Positions 45,073 through 54,151 of a stretch of DNA of 64,000 nt are shown piece by piece. A program made the translations under genes and the position numbers. Each line of letters opens with the position of its first letter. The stretch's first letter is position 1. Below the pieces are notes generated by a model. The model ran no database searches, was not told where the DNA came from, and worked only from the letters and a program-made list of their open reading frames with translations. Source of the stretch: Minwuiaceae bacterium (lineage in GTDB: Bacteria; Pseudomonadota; Alphaproteobacteria; Minwuiales; Minwuiaceae); NCBI GenBank assembly GCA_028278525.1, contig JANQEE010000006.1, positions 186,001 to 250,000 of the forward strand, read 5' to 3'.

Positions 45073-45540
45073 TTAAGCGTTCTGGTCCCAGTTCGGGTCG
45101 TCGCTCAGGGTCAGCGGCTTTTCGGCGGTCAGCACCCCCTTGCCGGGGACGTAGTTGACCTCGAGCCGGATCCCGTCCGGGTCTTCGAACACGATGTAAT
45201 AGTAGCCGGGCGCCCAGTCGCCTTCCTTCGGGCCGCGGTCGATGAAGGCGCCCATCTCGCGCAGTTTGTCGGCCACCTTGTCGACGTCTTCCCGGGCGCG
45301 TAGCCGGAAGCAGATGTGGTGTAGGCCGACGCGGTTCTGCACGAACCGTTCGGTTTGGTAGTCCTCGGCGCAGCGCTGGATCCCCAGCGCCGTGCGGCCG
45401 CCCACGTGATAGACGAAATTGTTGCCGTCGTAGACTTTCTTCAGGCCCAGGAACGGCAGCAGGTCGCAGTAGAATTCACGCGCCGCCTCGAACTGGCTGA
45501 CGGTCAGGATGACGTGGGCCATACCGTTCGCTTCGATCAT
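45073..45540 (-). CDS. VOC/glyoxalase-family protein
   Basis: A 155-residue protein with two beta-alpha-beta-beta-beta modules. A-H-V-I-L-T-V-S-Q near residues 8-16 begins the first; V-G-L-H-H-I-C-F-R-L near 71-80 begins the second; F-E-D-P-D-G-I-R-L-E-V closes it. His and Glu at these places form the usual metal site. The members include glyoxalase I, dioxygenases and fosfomycin-resistance enzymes; the role here is open. It lies 30 bp downstream of a GST gene on the same strand. Confidence 0.85.
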   Translation of the reverse strand: MIEANGMAHVILTVSQFEAAREFYCDLLPFLGLKKVYDGNNFVYHVGGRTALGIQRCAEDYQTERFVQNRVGLHHICFRLRAREDVDKVADKLREMGAFIDRGPKEGDWAPGYYYIVFEDPDGIRLEVNYVPGKGVLTAEKPLTLSDDPNWDQNA

Positions 45541-45570
45541 CGAAAATCTCCCCCTTGTTTCGCTCGCTTT

Positions 45571-46269
45571 CTATTGCTTGCCCGGATTGGCCTGGGCCAT
45601 CAGGTTCTTGCGCGCCTCCTCGTCCCAATCGCCGGTGGGTTTGCCGAACTCCTTGCCGACTTCGTAACCGCGCCTGAGCGCCGGCCGCTGTTGCAGCGCC
45701 TTGTACCAGCGTTTGACATTTGGAAAGTCGTCAAGGTTCACCTGCTGGCGCTTGTAGGTGATGATCCAGGGCCAGCAGGCCATGTCGGCGATGGAATAGT
45801 CGCCGGCGATGAATTCGCGCCCCTCCAGCCGCCGGTCGAGAACGCCATAGAGCCGGAGCATCTCGTTGTTGTAGCGCTCCTGCGCATAGGGGATCTGTTC
45901 GGGCGCGTAGAATCGGAAATGCCCCGCCTGGCCCAGCATGGGCCCAAGCCCGCCCATCTGCCACATCAGCCATTCCAACACTTCCATCCGTCCGCGCAGG
46001 TCGGTCGGCAGGAAACGGCCGGACTTTTCCGCCAGATAGATCAGGATCGCGCCGGTCTCGAACACGGAAACTGGGTCGCCGCCGCCGGGCGGGTCGTGAT
46101 CGACGATGGCCGGCATGCGGTTGTTCGGGCTGATCGCCAGGAACTCGGGCTCGAACTGGGCGCCGCGCGAGATGTTTACGGGTACGACACGGTACGGGAG
46201 TTCCATTTCTTCCAGGGCGATGGAGATCTTCCAGCCGTTCGGCGTTGGCCAATAGTAAGCATCGATCAT
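45571..46269 (-). CDS. Glutathione S-transferase (YfcG/Ure2p-like)
   Basis: A 232-residue GST. The N-terminus I-D-A-Y-Y-W-P-T-P-N-G-W-K-I-S-I-A-L-E-E is typical of the Nu/YfcG-YghU group, which uses Thr/Asn near residues 9-11 to bind glutathione and often has disulfide reductase activity. I-S-P-N-N-R-M-P-A-I-V and F-E-T-G-A-I-L-I-Y-L confirm the fold. ATG 46269 begins the conserved part; ATG 46311 is also possible. It probably forms a pair with the VOC gene. Confidence 0.87.
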   Translation of the reverse strand: MIDAYYWPTPNGWKISIALEEMELPYRVVPVNISRGAQFEPEFLAISPNNRMPAIVDHDPPGGGDPVSVFETGAILIYLAEKSGRFLPTDLRGRMEVLEWLMWQMGGLGPMLGQAGHFRFYAPEQIPYAQERYNNEMLRLYGVLDRRLEGREFIAGDYSIADMACWPWIITYKRQQVNLDDFPNVKRWYKALQQRPALRRGYEVGKEFGKPTGDWDEEARKNLMAQANPGKQ

Positions 46270-46402
46270 TCTTCCAGGTTCTCCATAAGGATTTGACGCA
46301 TCGTAAGTCATCGCCCGCGTTTGCCCAACCGCGCCGGTGTGCTTGGCTTCACCCTGCAGCCGGGGCGTGCCACACTACCGCCTCGCTTGAAACGGAGGCG
46401 GC

Positions 46403-46705
46403 ATGTTTAAGATCGATCCGGCCCGTGTCGACCTGGCGCGCGAGTTCAAGGCCAAGCCCTACGGCGAGCATTCGCCCGATTTGCAGGCCGTACTGACGGT
46501 GATGCGCGGCCTGCCGATCGAAGGCAAGCATGTATTGGTGATGACCGAGCCGCACCGGCAATGGACCCTGGCCCGCATGACCGGCCGGCCGCCGAAGCCG
46601 GAACTGCTGTCGAACCATGTCTTCCACAGCCTGGAAGAGGCGGAATGGTTCGTCTTTAAGCTGCGCTGGGAGCAGATCACAGGGCAGCCGTTGCCGCTCG
46701 ACTGA
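46403..46705 (+). CDS. N,N-dimethylformamidase small-subunit-like protein
   Basis: A 100-residue protein. The pattern K-P-Y-G-E-H-S-P-D-L-Q-A-V-L, G-K-H-V-L-V and F-H-S-L-E-E-A-E-W-F-V-F follows, in order, the small (alpha) subunit of bacterial dimethylformamidase (N-P-F-G...H-S/P-x-L-Q, G-K-Y-Y-I-Y, F-x-T-E-E-E-A). It is shorter than the known subunit at its N-terminus. GGAGGCGGC precedes the ATG, and the large-subunit gene follows after 24 bp. The assignment rests on remembered family sequence plus context. Confidence 0.78.
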   Translation: MFKIDPARVDLAREFKAKPYGEHSPDLQAVLTVMRGLPIEGKHVLVMTEPHRQWTLARMTGRPPKPELLSNHVFHSLEEAEWFVFKLRWEQITGQPLPLD

Positions 46706-46729
46706 GCAGATCCGACTGGAGAAGTTTTC

Positions 46730-48982
46730 ATGACCGTTCTGATGGGATACGCCGACCAGGTCAGCGTCGCGCCGGGCGAAACCGCGCATTTCATGGTCAG
46801 TTGCGACGGCCCGTCCCGCTATCGGGCGGACATCGTTCGGTTGATCCATCCGGACGGCGGCCCCGACGCGCCGCCGTTTCAGGAAGAAGTGATCGCGACT
46901 GCCGTCAACGGCGACTACGAAGCGCGCGTCCAGGAAATCCTGATCGGCTCCTACGGCGAAATCCCGACCTCGCCGCTGTTCGACGCGCTCGAGAGCTTCA
47001 CTCTGCAGGCGATGGTCTGGCCGACGCGGCCGGGCCGCGGGCGTCAGGCATTGCTCGGCACCTGGTCGGAAGCCGAGCATACCGGCTTCGGCATCGGCCT
47101 GGACGAGGCCGGCGCGCTTGAGCTCCGTCTCGGCGGTGGCGCCGGCAACGTGGCGACACTGTCCACCGGCGTGCCGCTGATGGTCCGCAAATGGTACTTC
47201 GTCGCCGCCGCGTTCGACGCGGCCAGCGGGACGATGCGGCTGGTGCAGGAGCCGCTCGGCGGCAGCATGTTCCACAACGCTTCGCCGGTTGTGATTGAAG
47301 GGCACACCGATCTCCAGCCAACTGCCGGATCGGGGCCGTTCCTGTTCGCTGCCTGGCACGGTGGCGATGCCGATGGCCGGCTCCGCACATCCGCGCATTA
47401 CAACGGCAAGATCGACCGGCCGCGCCTAGCCAGCCGCGCGCTGGACCGAGCGGAGATGGCGGCGCTGGCCCAGGCTGCGCCGACGGCGGGCATGGCGTCG
47501 TCGACCGTCGCCGCATGGGATTTTTCCCGCGACATCTCGTCGGAGCATATTCACGACACGTCGCCGAATTGCCTGCACGGCCAAACCGTCAATCTGCCGA
47601 CCCGCGCGGTGACCGGGCACAACTGGACGGGCGAGGTGATGAACTGGCAGGCGGCGCCGGCGCAGTACGGCGCCATCCACTTCCATGAAGACGACATCTA
47701 CGATGCCGGCTGGCAGCCGGACTTCACCCTGACGATGCCCGACGACATGAAAAGCGGCGCGTACGCGGCGCGCCTGACGGCGGGCGAGGGGACGGACGCC
47801 GCCGAATATTACATCCCGTTTTTCGTCCGTCCGCCGCGCGGCAAGGCCACGGCAAAGGTCGCCTATCTCGCCGCGACCGCTACCCACAACGCCTACTATA
47901 ACAATGTCGGCCGCTTCACCGCGCCGCTGACCGAGCTGTACCAGGGCCGGATAACGGTGATGGACGGGACGGACATGCTGCCGCTCGACCATCCCGAACT
48001 CGGCCTTTCCACTTACGACCGGCATAGGGACGGCTCCGGCGTCTGCTATTCGTCCAGGCTTCGGCCGGCCTCCAACATTCGCCCGAAGGGCCGGCTGTGG
48101 AACTACTGCCCGGACCTGTTCGTGGTCGGCTGGCTGGAGCATTGCGGCGTCGATTACGACGTCATCACGGATGAGGATCTGCATCGCGAGGGGTTGGACC
48201 TGCTCAGGCCCTACAGCGTCGTTGCGACCGGCAGCCACCCGGAATATTACTCGAAAGAAATGCTGGACGGCATGGACGCCTGGACCCGGCGCGGCGGCCG
48301 GCTGATGTATCTCGGCGGCAACGGCTTCTATTGGCGCATCGCCTATCACCCGACCCTGCCCGGCGTGATGGAGGTCCGCCGTACGGAAGACGGCACCCGC
48401 GCCTGGATCGCCGAGGTCGGCGAATACTATATGTCTTTCACCGGCGAATACGGCGGCATGTGGCGTCGCCAGAAACGGCCGCCGAACCACATCGCCGGCG
48501 TCGGTTTCATCTCGCAGGGCTTCGACGCCTCCGCACCCTACCGGCGCACCGCGGCCGCGGCGGATTCCCGCGTCTCGTTCATCTTCGATGGCGTGGAGGA
48601 CGATGTGCTCGGCGACTTCGGCGCCATGCTCGGCGGCGCGGCCGGCCTGGAACTGGACTGCTACGACGCCAAGCTCGGCTCGCCGCCCCATGCCCTGGTG
48701 GTTGCGTCGTCGGAAAATCATTCGAACGTTTACGAACTGGTCGCCGAAGAGGTCGCGGTCTCCCACAACGCCACCGACGCCACGCAAAACCCCGACATCC
48801 GAGCCGACATGGTGTTCTTCGAAACGCCGGGCGGCGGCGCCGTGTTCTCGACCGGATCGATCGCCTATGTCGGCAGCCTCGGTTACAACGGTTTCGACAA
48901 CAACATCGCCCGGCTGACGACCAATGTACTCAACCGGTTCCTCGACCCCGAACCGTTCGAGATGCCGCCGCAGGCGGTATGA
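46730..48982 (+). CDS. N,N-dimethylformamidase large-subunit-like iron amidohydrolase
   Basis: A 750-residue protein matching the large (beta) subunit of N,N-dimethylformamidase in length and plan: a lectin/jelly-roll-like region (about 60-300) followed by a catalytic domain. The known Paracoccus enzyme holds iron by two Tyr and one Glu. Candidate ligands here are Tyr389 or Tyr390 (A-Y-Y-N-N), Tyr429 (L-S-T-Y-D-R) and Glu505 in G-S-H-P-E-Y-Y, with the catalytic-type His503. The enzyme splits N-substituted formamides into amine and formate, but many homologues have unknown substrates. It is flanked by the small-subunit gene and an iminopeptidase-like gene (3-bp gap). Confidence 0.87.
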   Translation: MTVLMGYADQVSVAPGETAHFMVSCDGPSRYRADIVRLIHPDGGPDAPPFQEEVIATAVNGDYEARVQEILIGSYGEIPTSPLFDALESFTLQAMVWPTRPGRGRQALLGTWSEAEHTGFGIGLDEAGALELRLGGGAGNVATLSTGVPLMVRKWYFVAAAFDAASGTMRLVQEPLGGSMFHNASPVVIEGHTDLQPTAGSGPFLFAAWHGGDADGRLRTSAHYNGKIDRPRLASRALDRAEMAALAQAAPTAGMASSTVAAWDFSRDISSEHIHDTSPNCLHGQTVNLPTRAVTGHNWTGEVMNWQAAPAQYGAIHFHEDDIYDAGWQPDFTLTMPDDMKSGAYAARLTAGEGTDAAEYYIPFFVRPPRGKATAKVAYLAATATHNAYYNNVGRFTAPLTELYQGRITVMDGTDMLPLDHPELGLSTYDRHRDGSGVCYSSRLRPASNIRPKGRLWNYCPDLFVVGWLEHCGVDYDVITDEDLHREGLDLLRPYSVVATGSHPEYYSKEMLDGMDAWTRRGGRLMYLGGNGFYWRIAYHPTLPGVMEVRRTEDGTRAWIAEVGEYYMSFTGEYGGMWRRQKRPPNHIAGVGFISQGFDASAPYRRTAAAADSRVSFIFDGVEDDVLGDFGAMLGGAAGLELDCYDAKLGSPPHALVVASSENHSNVYELVAEEVAVSHNATDATQNPDIRADMVFFETPGGGAVFSTGSIAYVGSLGYNGFDNNIARLTTNVLNRFLDPEPFEMPPQAV

Positions 48983-48985
48983 GAG

Positions 48986-49867
48986 ATGGCCGTCGCGGAA
49001 GGCTACGTTCCCGTCGACGGCCACCGCGTCTGGTATCGCCGCGTGGGCGACGGGCCGGGCACGCCGCTACTGACGTTGCACGGCGGGCCGGGCGCCAGCC
49101 ATGATTACCTGGAACCCCTCGCGGCGCTTGGCGACGACCGTCCTGTCATATTTTTCGACCAACTCGGCGGCGGCCGCTCGGACCGGCCGGGCGACCCGTC
49201 GCTCTGGCGGATCGACCGGTTCTGCGACGAAGTCGATCAGGTGCGCGACGCACTCGGCCTGCATCGCGTTCACCTGCTCGGTCAGTCCTGGGGCGGCTGG
49301 CTTGCCGTCGAATATATGCTGACCCGGCCACATGGCATTGCCGGTCTCGTGCTAGCCTCCACCTCGGCCAGCATTCCGCAATTCGTTGCCGAGGCAGAGC
49401 GTCTCAAGGCGGCGCTGCCGCCCGAGACCTATGCCACCATGCGCCGCCACGAAACCGCCGGCGACCTGAATCATCCCGACTATCTGGCGGCGGTCGATCT
49501 GTTCTACCGGCGCCACCTATGCCGCCTGGATCCCTGGCCTGACAGCCTTAAGCGGGGCGGTGAGGAACTGGCGGTCAGCCAGGTCTACGCTGTCATGAAC
49601 GGTCCGAACGAATTCACCGTTACCGGCAACCTGAAGGATTGGGACCGCATCGACCGGCTCGGCGAGATCGACGCGCCGACCTTGATCACCGTCGGCCGTT
49701 ACGACGAGGTGACGCCGGCTTGCGCGCAGACCCTGCACGACGGCATCGCCGGCTCCCGCCTGGTGGTGTTCGAGAAAAGCGCCCACTGCGCCCATCTGGA
49801 GGAAGAGGAGGAATACTTGCGGGTCCTGCGCGGTTTCCTCGCCGAACTGGACCGGCGTTCCTCCTAG
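48986..49867 (+). CDS. Proline iminopeptidase-like alpha/beta hydrolase
   Basis: A 293-residue S33-family hydrolase. It has H-G-G-P-G near residues 32-36 (oxyanion, typical of proline iminopeptidases), F-F-D-Q-L-G-G-G-R-S, nucleophile Ser101 in G-Q-S-W-G-G, Asp in G-R-Y-D-E-V-T-P and His in A-H-C-A-H-L-E. It lies 3 bp after the dimethylformamidase-like gene, so it may act on the same amide-containing compound. Its end overlaps the convergent GltS gene by 4 bp. Confidence 0.9.
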   Translation: MAVAEGYVPVDGHRVWYRRVGDGPGTPLLTLHGGPGASHDYLEPLAALGDDRPVIFFDQLGGGRSDRPGDPSLWRIDRFCDEVDQVRDALGLHRVHLLGQSWGGWLAVEYMLTRPHGIAGLVLASTSASIPQFVAEAERLKAALPPETYATMRRHETAGDLNHPDYLAAVDLFYRRHLCRLDPWPDSLKRGGEELAVSQVYAVMNGPNEFTVTGNLKDWDRIDRLGEIDAPTLITVGRYDEVTPACAQTLHDGIAGSRLVVFEKSAHCAHLEEEEEYLRVLRGFLAELDRRSS

Positions 49868-51072
49868 AATCTCAGGAAGAACTGAATGACGAAGGCGTTG
49901 GTGATGTCGACGAAGAACGCGCCCACCAGCGGCAGGATGATGAAGGCCGTCGGCGCGGGTCCGTGCGTCTTGGTCACCGCGGTCATGTTGGCGATTGCCG
50001 TGGGCGTCGCGCCGAGCGAGAACCCGGCGAAGCCCGCGCTCAAAACCGTGGCCAGATAGTTTCGGCCCATCAGCGGGAACAGCACGAACAGGATAAACAA
50101 CACCGTGGCGACCGCCTGCAACGCCAGCAGGATCAACAACGGACCGGCCAGGTCGGCGATCGACCAGAGCTGCATGCTCATCAGCGACAGGGCGATGAAG
50201 AGGCCGAGGGAGAAGTCCGACAAGATCGCCAGCGCCCTGGTGCGGGCCGGCCAATGCATGTTGGGCAGAATATGGGGCACGGTGTTCGACAGCATGATCG
50301 CCACCAGCAGGCAGGGCACGAACAGCGGCAGCCTGAACCCTGCCTCCGTCAGCGCTTGGTTTGCGAAATAGCCGATGATGATCGCGATGTGCAGTGTCAG
50401 GATCACCGCCATGATGCTCACGTGGTTGATCCGCTCGGTCTCTTCCTTTTCGTGCGGAATGCCGACCAGCAGGCCGTCGTGCTCGCTGTCGGCGACGTTG
50501 TGCCGGGCTATCAGGTATTTGGCGATCGGGCCGCCAAGCAGGCAGGCGAGCACCAGGCCGAGCGTCGCCGAAGCGACGCCGATTTCCAGGGCGTTCGGGA
50601 CCCCGTGGTTGGCCGCGATCTCCGGCGCCCAGGCGATGGCGGTGCCGTGTCCGCCGATCAGCGATGCCGATCCCGCCAGCAGGCCGACCGCGCTCGGCTG
50701 GCCGATGGCCTGCGCCGCGACGACGCCGATCACGTCCTGCAGCACGATGTAGCCGAGCGTCAGACCGAGCAGGATCAACAGCGGCCGCCCGCCGGCGCGA
50801 AGGTCGGCGATGCGTGCGTTAAGGCCGATCGCCGTGAAGAAATAGACCAGAAGCCGGTCTCTCGTTTCGAGTTCGTACTCCAGTTCGGCGCCGGTGAGCA
50901 TGAACAGCGCGAGCGCCACCAGTGCGGCGATAATGCCGCCCGTTACCGGTTCCGGGATATTGAAGGTGCGCAGGAACTGGACGCGTTCGTTCAGTTTCAT
51001 GCCGACGAAATACACGACGATGCCGATCGTGTAGGCGAGGAAGTCTTCGACCAGGATTGTGTTTTCGGTCAC
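49864..51072 (-). CDS. gltS: Sodium/glutamate symporter
   Basis: A 402-residue inner-membrane protein with 10-12 hydrophobic segments, including L-L-A-G-S-A-S-L-I-G-G-H-G-T-A near residue 135 and, in the second half, F-A-G-F-S-L-G-A-T-P-T-A-I-A-N-M. These paired re-entrant-loop motifs identify GltS, which takes up glutamate with sodium. The start is GTG 51072. There is no operon partner; the gene faces the Kai island across about 200 bp. Confidence 0.9.
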   Translation of the reverse strand: MTENTILVEDFLAYTIGIVVYFVGMKLNERVQFLRTFNIPEPVTGGIIAALVALALFMLTGAELEYELETRDRLLVYFFTAIGLNARIADLRAGGRPLLILLGLTLGYIVLQDVIGVVAAQAIGQPSAVGLLAGSASLIGGHGTAIAWAPEIAANHGVPNALEIGVASATLGLVLACLLGGPIAKYLIARHNVADSEHDGLLVGIPHEKEETERINHVSIMAVILTLHIAIIIGYFANQALTEAGFRLPLFVPCLLVAIMLSNTVPHILPNMHWPARTRALAILSDFSLGLFIALSLMSMQLWSIADLAGPLLILLALQAVATVLFILFVLFPLMGRNYLATVLSAGFAGFSLGATPTAIANMTAVTKTHGPAPTAFIILPLVGAFFVDITNAFVIQFFLRF

Positions 51073-51274
51073 GCTGTCACCGTCTGCGCAGTTGGTTCAC
51101 CCCGTTCGTATCGCCCGGGCGGTGTGCCGTGTTTCGAAACCCGACCATAACCTCCTTTTTTGTCATCCTTGTAATTCTATCCCGGTGACGGCCTCTGTCG
51201 TGGATTTTGCTAGGCTGGAGCGCGCACTGCAAATAGAGTTTTGTGCTCGATCTTTTGTGTAGTATCTAACTGCT

Positions 51275-52123
51275 ATGGTAACGGATCTCCAAGCCAACGT
51301 GTCTGTGTTGTTGGTCGAGGATAACGAAGCCGATTCCACGTTGTTTGCGGACAAGCTCCGCCGCAGCGAGCGCGCGCAATATACGGTGGTGACGACGCCG
51401 ACTTTGGCGGAGGCGAGCGAAACCCTTCGCGAGCACGACATCGACGTGGTGGTTGCCGATTTGGGCCTGCCGGATTCCGACGGCATCGATACGTTGCGCC
51501 GTCTGTGCGCCAAGGCCCCGGCAACGCCGATCATCGTCATCACGGGCCAGTCGGCCACCAGCCTTGGGGTCAAGGCTATTCAGGAAGGCGCGCAGGATTT
51601 CCTGATCAAGGACGAGATCACAACCGATACCGTCGCGCGCGCGATTCACTACGCCGTCGAACGGAGTCGGATTCAAGGCGAGTTGGAAGCGGCCCGGTTT
51701 CGCGAAGAGCAGGAACGCGAACTCGGCTCCCTGGAAAGACTGTCCGGGACGTCGAATACCGATGTGGCGGCAAAGGTCTTCAATGTCGTGCCGTTGCGCG
51801 AAGGCGCGCCCACCCAGTTCGCGGATTTTGTTCGTCAATACGAAGACCTGCTGGAAGACGCCGTCGAGCGGCAGGTGATGCGGTCCGACCGTCAGGTGGA
51901 GACCCGACTGAAAGAGATGGCGCGGCGGATGAGCCGTTTACGGGTCGCCCCGCGCGACCTCGTCGACGTTCACGTCGCCGCGCTTAGAGGCAAATCCAAA
52001 GCTGGCGCGCCACAGCGGTCGAAAGCCATATCGGATGAAGGCAGGATCGTTCTGCTGGAACTGATGGGCTATCTCGCCAGCGAGTACCGAGTCTTTGCAA
52101 TTGGCCGCGCACAGCCTGGCTGA
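51275..52123 (+). CDS. Receiver-domain protein of the Kai cluster
   Basis: A 282-residue protein. Residues 9-130 are a CheY-like receiver: V-L-L-V-E-D-N-E-A-D, phosphoacceptor Asp62 in V-V-A-D-L-G-L-P, Lys112 in F-L-I-K-D-E. The remaining about 150 residues are helical and charged, with V-E-R-Q-V-M-R-S-D-R-Q-V-E and D-E-G-R-I-V-L-L-E-L-M-G; this part was not recognised and is not a DNA-binding output domain. It starts the receiver-kaiB-kaiC operon, 25 bp before kaiB. Inference: it links phosphorelay and Kai complex, in a cluster lacking KaiA. Confidence 0.87.
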   Translation: MVTDLQANVSVLLVEDNEADSTLFADKLRRSERAQYTVVTTPTLAEASETLREHDIDVVVADLGLPDSDGIDTLRRLCAKAPATPIIVITGQSATSLGVKAIQEGAQDFLIKDEITTDTVARAIHYAVERSRIQGELEAARFREEQERELGSLERLSGTSNTDVAAKVFNVVPLREGAPTQFADFVRQYEDLLEDAVERQVMRSDRQVETRLKEMARRMSRLRVAPRDLVDVHVAALRGKSKAGAPQRSKAISDEGRIVLLELMGYLASEYRVFAIGRAQPG

Positions 52124-52148
52124 CTGCGGGCATCCAGGAGAGATCAAT

Positions 52149-52439
52149 ATGGCCACCGAAGCAGTGAAATTTACGCTGAAACTCTACGTAACCGGCCGCA
52201 CGTCGCGGTCGGAACAGGCGATTGGAACGTTGCGCCGTATCTGCCGGGAGGAACTGGAGGGACGATACGACTTGGCCGTCATCGACATTCTCGAGCATCC
52301 GAAGCTCGCCGAGGAAGACAAGATCCTCGCGACACCAACCGTCATTCGCGAGCTTCCTTTGCCGATCCGCACGATCATCGGCGATTTGTCGGACGAGGAG
52401 CAGGTGTTGCTCGGCCTTGATGTCAAGGCCGACAGATAA
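52149..52439 (+). CDS. kaiB: Circadian clock protein KaiB homologue
   Basis: A 96-residue thioredoxin-like KaiB. The sequence aligns almost without gaps to the cyanobacterial protein: L-K-L-Y-V-T-G-R-T, V-I-D-I-L-E-H-P-K-L-A-E-E-D-K-I-L-A-T-P-T and I-I-G-D-L-S-D-E. In cyanobacteria KaiB switches fold to bind the phosphorylated KaiC ring. The acidic C-terminal tail of cyanobacterial KaiB is missing. GGAGAGATCAAT precedes the ATG; kaiC follows after 32 bp. Confidence 0.97.
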   Translation: MATEAVKFTLKLYVTGRTSRSEQAIGTLRRICREELEGRYDLAVIDILEHPKLAEEDKILATPTVIRELPLPIRTIIGDLSDEEQVLLGLDVKADR

Positions 52440-52471
52440 ACCGTAGCCGGAACAGAGGAGGCCGAGTCGGA

Positions 52472-53989
52472 ATGGTCGCAAGCGCCTACAACGAAATCGA
52501 AAAACTGCCGACCGGTGTCCCCGGCCTGGATCACATAACCGAGGGCGGCTTGCCGGCCAGGCGTACCACCTTGGTCGCCGGCACGTCCGGGAGCGCCAAG
52601 ACGGTTCTCGGATCTCACTATCTTGCCGCCGGAATCCAGGAATACGACCAGTCGGGAATCTTCATCACCTTCGAGGAGCCGGCGGAGGAGATCAGGCGCA
52701 ACCTGCTCGGTTTCGGATGGGACGTGGCGGCGTGGGAGCGCGAGGATAAATGGCGCTTCGTCGACGTCTCGCCGATCATCGGCGGCGAGCCGATCGTGAC
52801 CGGCGACTTCGATTTCGGCGGCCTGATGGTTCGGGTCGAGCAGGCGGTCAAGACGGTCGGTGCCGAACGCGTCGTTTTGGATTCGCTCGGCGCCGTCTTC
52901 ACCCAGTTCACCGATTCCGCGATTGTCCGCCGGGAACTGTTGCGCGTCGCCGCCGGGCTGCGCGACCTTGGCGTTACAGCCATGTTGACGGCCGAGCGGA
53001 CCAGCGAATTCGGCGACGTCACACGCCACGACGTCGAGGAATTCGTTGCCGACAACGTCATTATCCTCCGTAACGTGTTGGAGCAGGAAAAGCGCCGGCG
53101 CACGGTAGAGGTGCTGAAATTCCGGGGTACGCGGCACAACAAGGGCGAATACCCGTTCTCCATCATTCCGGAGCGCGGCATCGAGATCATTCCGCTGGCC
53201 GCGATCGGGCTGACCCAGGGGTCGTCCAACATTCGGGTCACGTCCGGCAACGATAAACTCGATGCGATGTGCGGCGGCGGCTTCTTCCGCGATTCCGTTG
53301 TGCTGGTTTCCGGCGCGACCGGCACCGGGAAGACGTTGATGGTGACCCAGTTCACCGGCGTCGGCGCCACCGGCGGCGAGAAATGCCTGCTTGTGGCTTT
53401 CGAGGAGAGCCGGGCGCAGCTCTTCCGCAACGCTCAGAGCTGGGGATTCGATTTCGAGAAGCTGGAGGCGGCCGGCAAACTGCGCGTCGTCTGCGCCTAT
53501 CCGGAGACCAAGAGCCTGGAGGATCATCTGATCGCCATTCGCGATGAGATCGAAACCTTCAAACCCGATCGCGTTGCGCTCGATAGCCTGTCGGCTCTGG
53601 AACGGGTGTCCTCCGTGAAGGGCTTCCGGGAGTTCTGCATCGGCCTTACCTCCTTCGTAAAGGACGAAGAGGTCGCGACCCTGGTGACCTCGACCACGCC
53701 GACCCTGCTCGGCGGGACCTCGGTGACCGAGGCCCATATCTCGACCATCACCGATTCGATCATCCTGCTCCGCTACGTGGAGATGCTGGGCGAAATGCGC
53801 CGTGGACTGACGGTGCTCAAGATGCGCGGCTCATTTCATGAGAAGCACATCCGCGAATACCGGATCGACGAAAACGGGCTCACGCTCGGCGACCCCTTCC
53901 GCAACGTCGTCGGAATCCTGGCCGGCCATCCTCAGAACGTGACCGCGGAGGAGGTTGAGCGGCTGACCGGCTTATTCTCCGAGGAATAA
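52472..53989 (+). CDS. kaiC: Circadian clock ATPase/autokinase KaiC homologue
   Basis: A 505-residue double RecA-like protein. CI has Walker A G-T-S-G-S-A-K-T (37-44) and catalytic F-E-E. CII has G-A-T-G-T-G-K-T (281-288) and A-F-E-E-S. The autophosphorylation pair equivalent to cyanobacterial Ser431/Thr432 is Ser424/Thr425 in H-I-S-T-I-T-D, with Thr419 matching Thr426, so the phosphorylation cycle residues are all retained. The C-terminus keeps the A-loop region but is shorter than in cyanobacteria, in line with the absence of kaiA. AGAGGAGG precedes the ATG. Confidence 0.97.
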   Translation: MVASAYNEIEKLPTGVPGLDHITEGGLPARRTTLVAGTSGSAKTVLGSHYLAAGIQEYDQSGIFITFEEPAEEIRRNLLGFGWDVAAWEREDKWRFVDVSPIIGGEPIVTGDFDFGGLMVRVEQAVKTVGAERVVLDSLGAVFTQFTDSAIVRRELLRVAAGLRDLGVTAMLTAERTSEFGDVTRHDVEEFVADNVIILRNVLEQEKRRRTVEVLKFRGTRHNKGEYPFSIIPERGIEIIPLAAIGLTQGSSNIRVTSGNDKLDAMCGGGFFRDSVVLVSGATGTGKTLMVTQFTGVGATGGEKCLLVAFEESRAQLFRNAQSWGFDFEKLEAAGKLRVVCAYPETKSLEDHLIAIRDEIETFKPDRVALDSLSALERVSSVKGFREFCIGLTSFVKDEEVATLVTSTTPTLLGGTSVTEAHISTITDSIILLRYVEMLGEMRRGLTVLKMRGSFHEKHIREYRIDENGLTLGDPFRNVVGILAGHPQNVTAEEVERLTGLFSEE

Positions 53990-54151
53990 GCCGGGTTTAC
54001 CTCGCGCTGCCGGCTGTTTCTGTTTGTTCCTAATTTGTTCTTATCATTCTTCCGGCTATTGCGAAGACGGAAGCAGCCCGATTTACCGAACATTAACCGT
54101 GCCGACTTACATGTTGGTAATAAGAAAATTGTTGTAGAGGATGTAGTGCGT

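Noticed and set aside
49639-51150. A 503-codon plus-strand frame across the iminopeptidase end and gltS
   Set aside because: It overlaps two real genes in other frames and shows only Arg/Gln/Asp-rich antisense sequence.
51073-51274. A specific promoter for the Kai operon (TTGTGC near 51240 with TATCTA)
   Set aside because: The hexamers are poor and alternative spacings are equally plausible, so no promoter was annotated.
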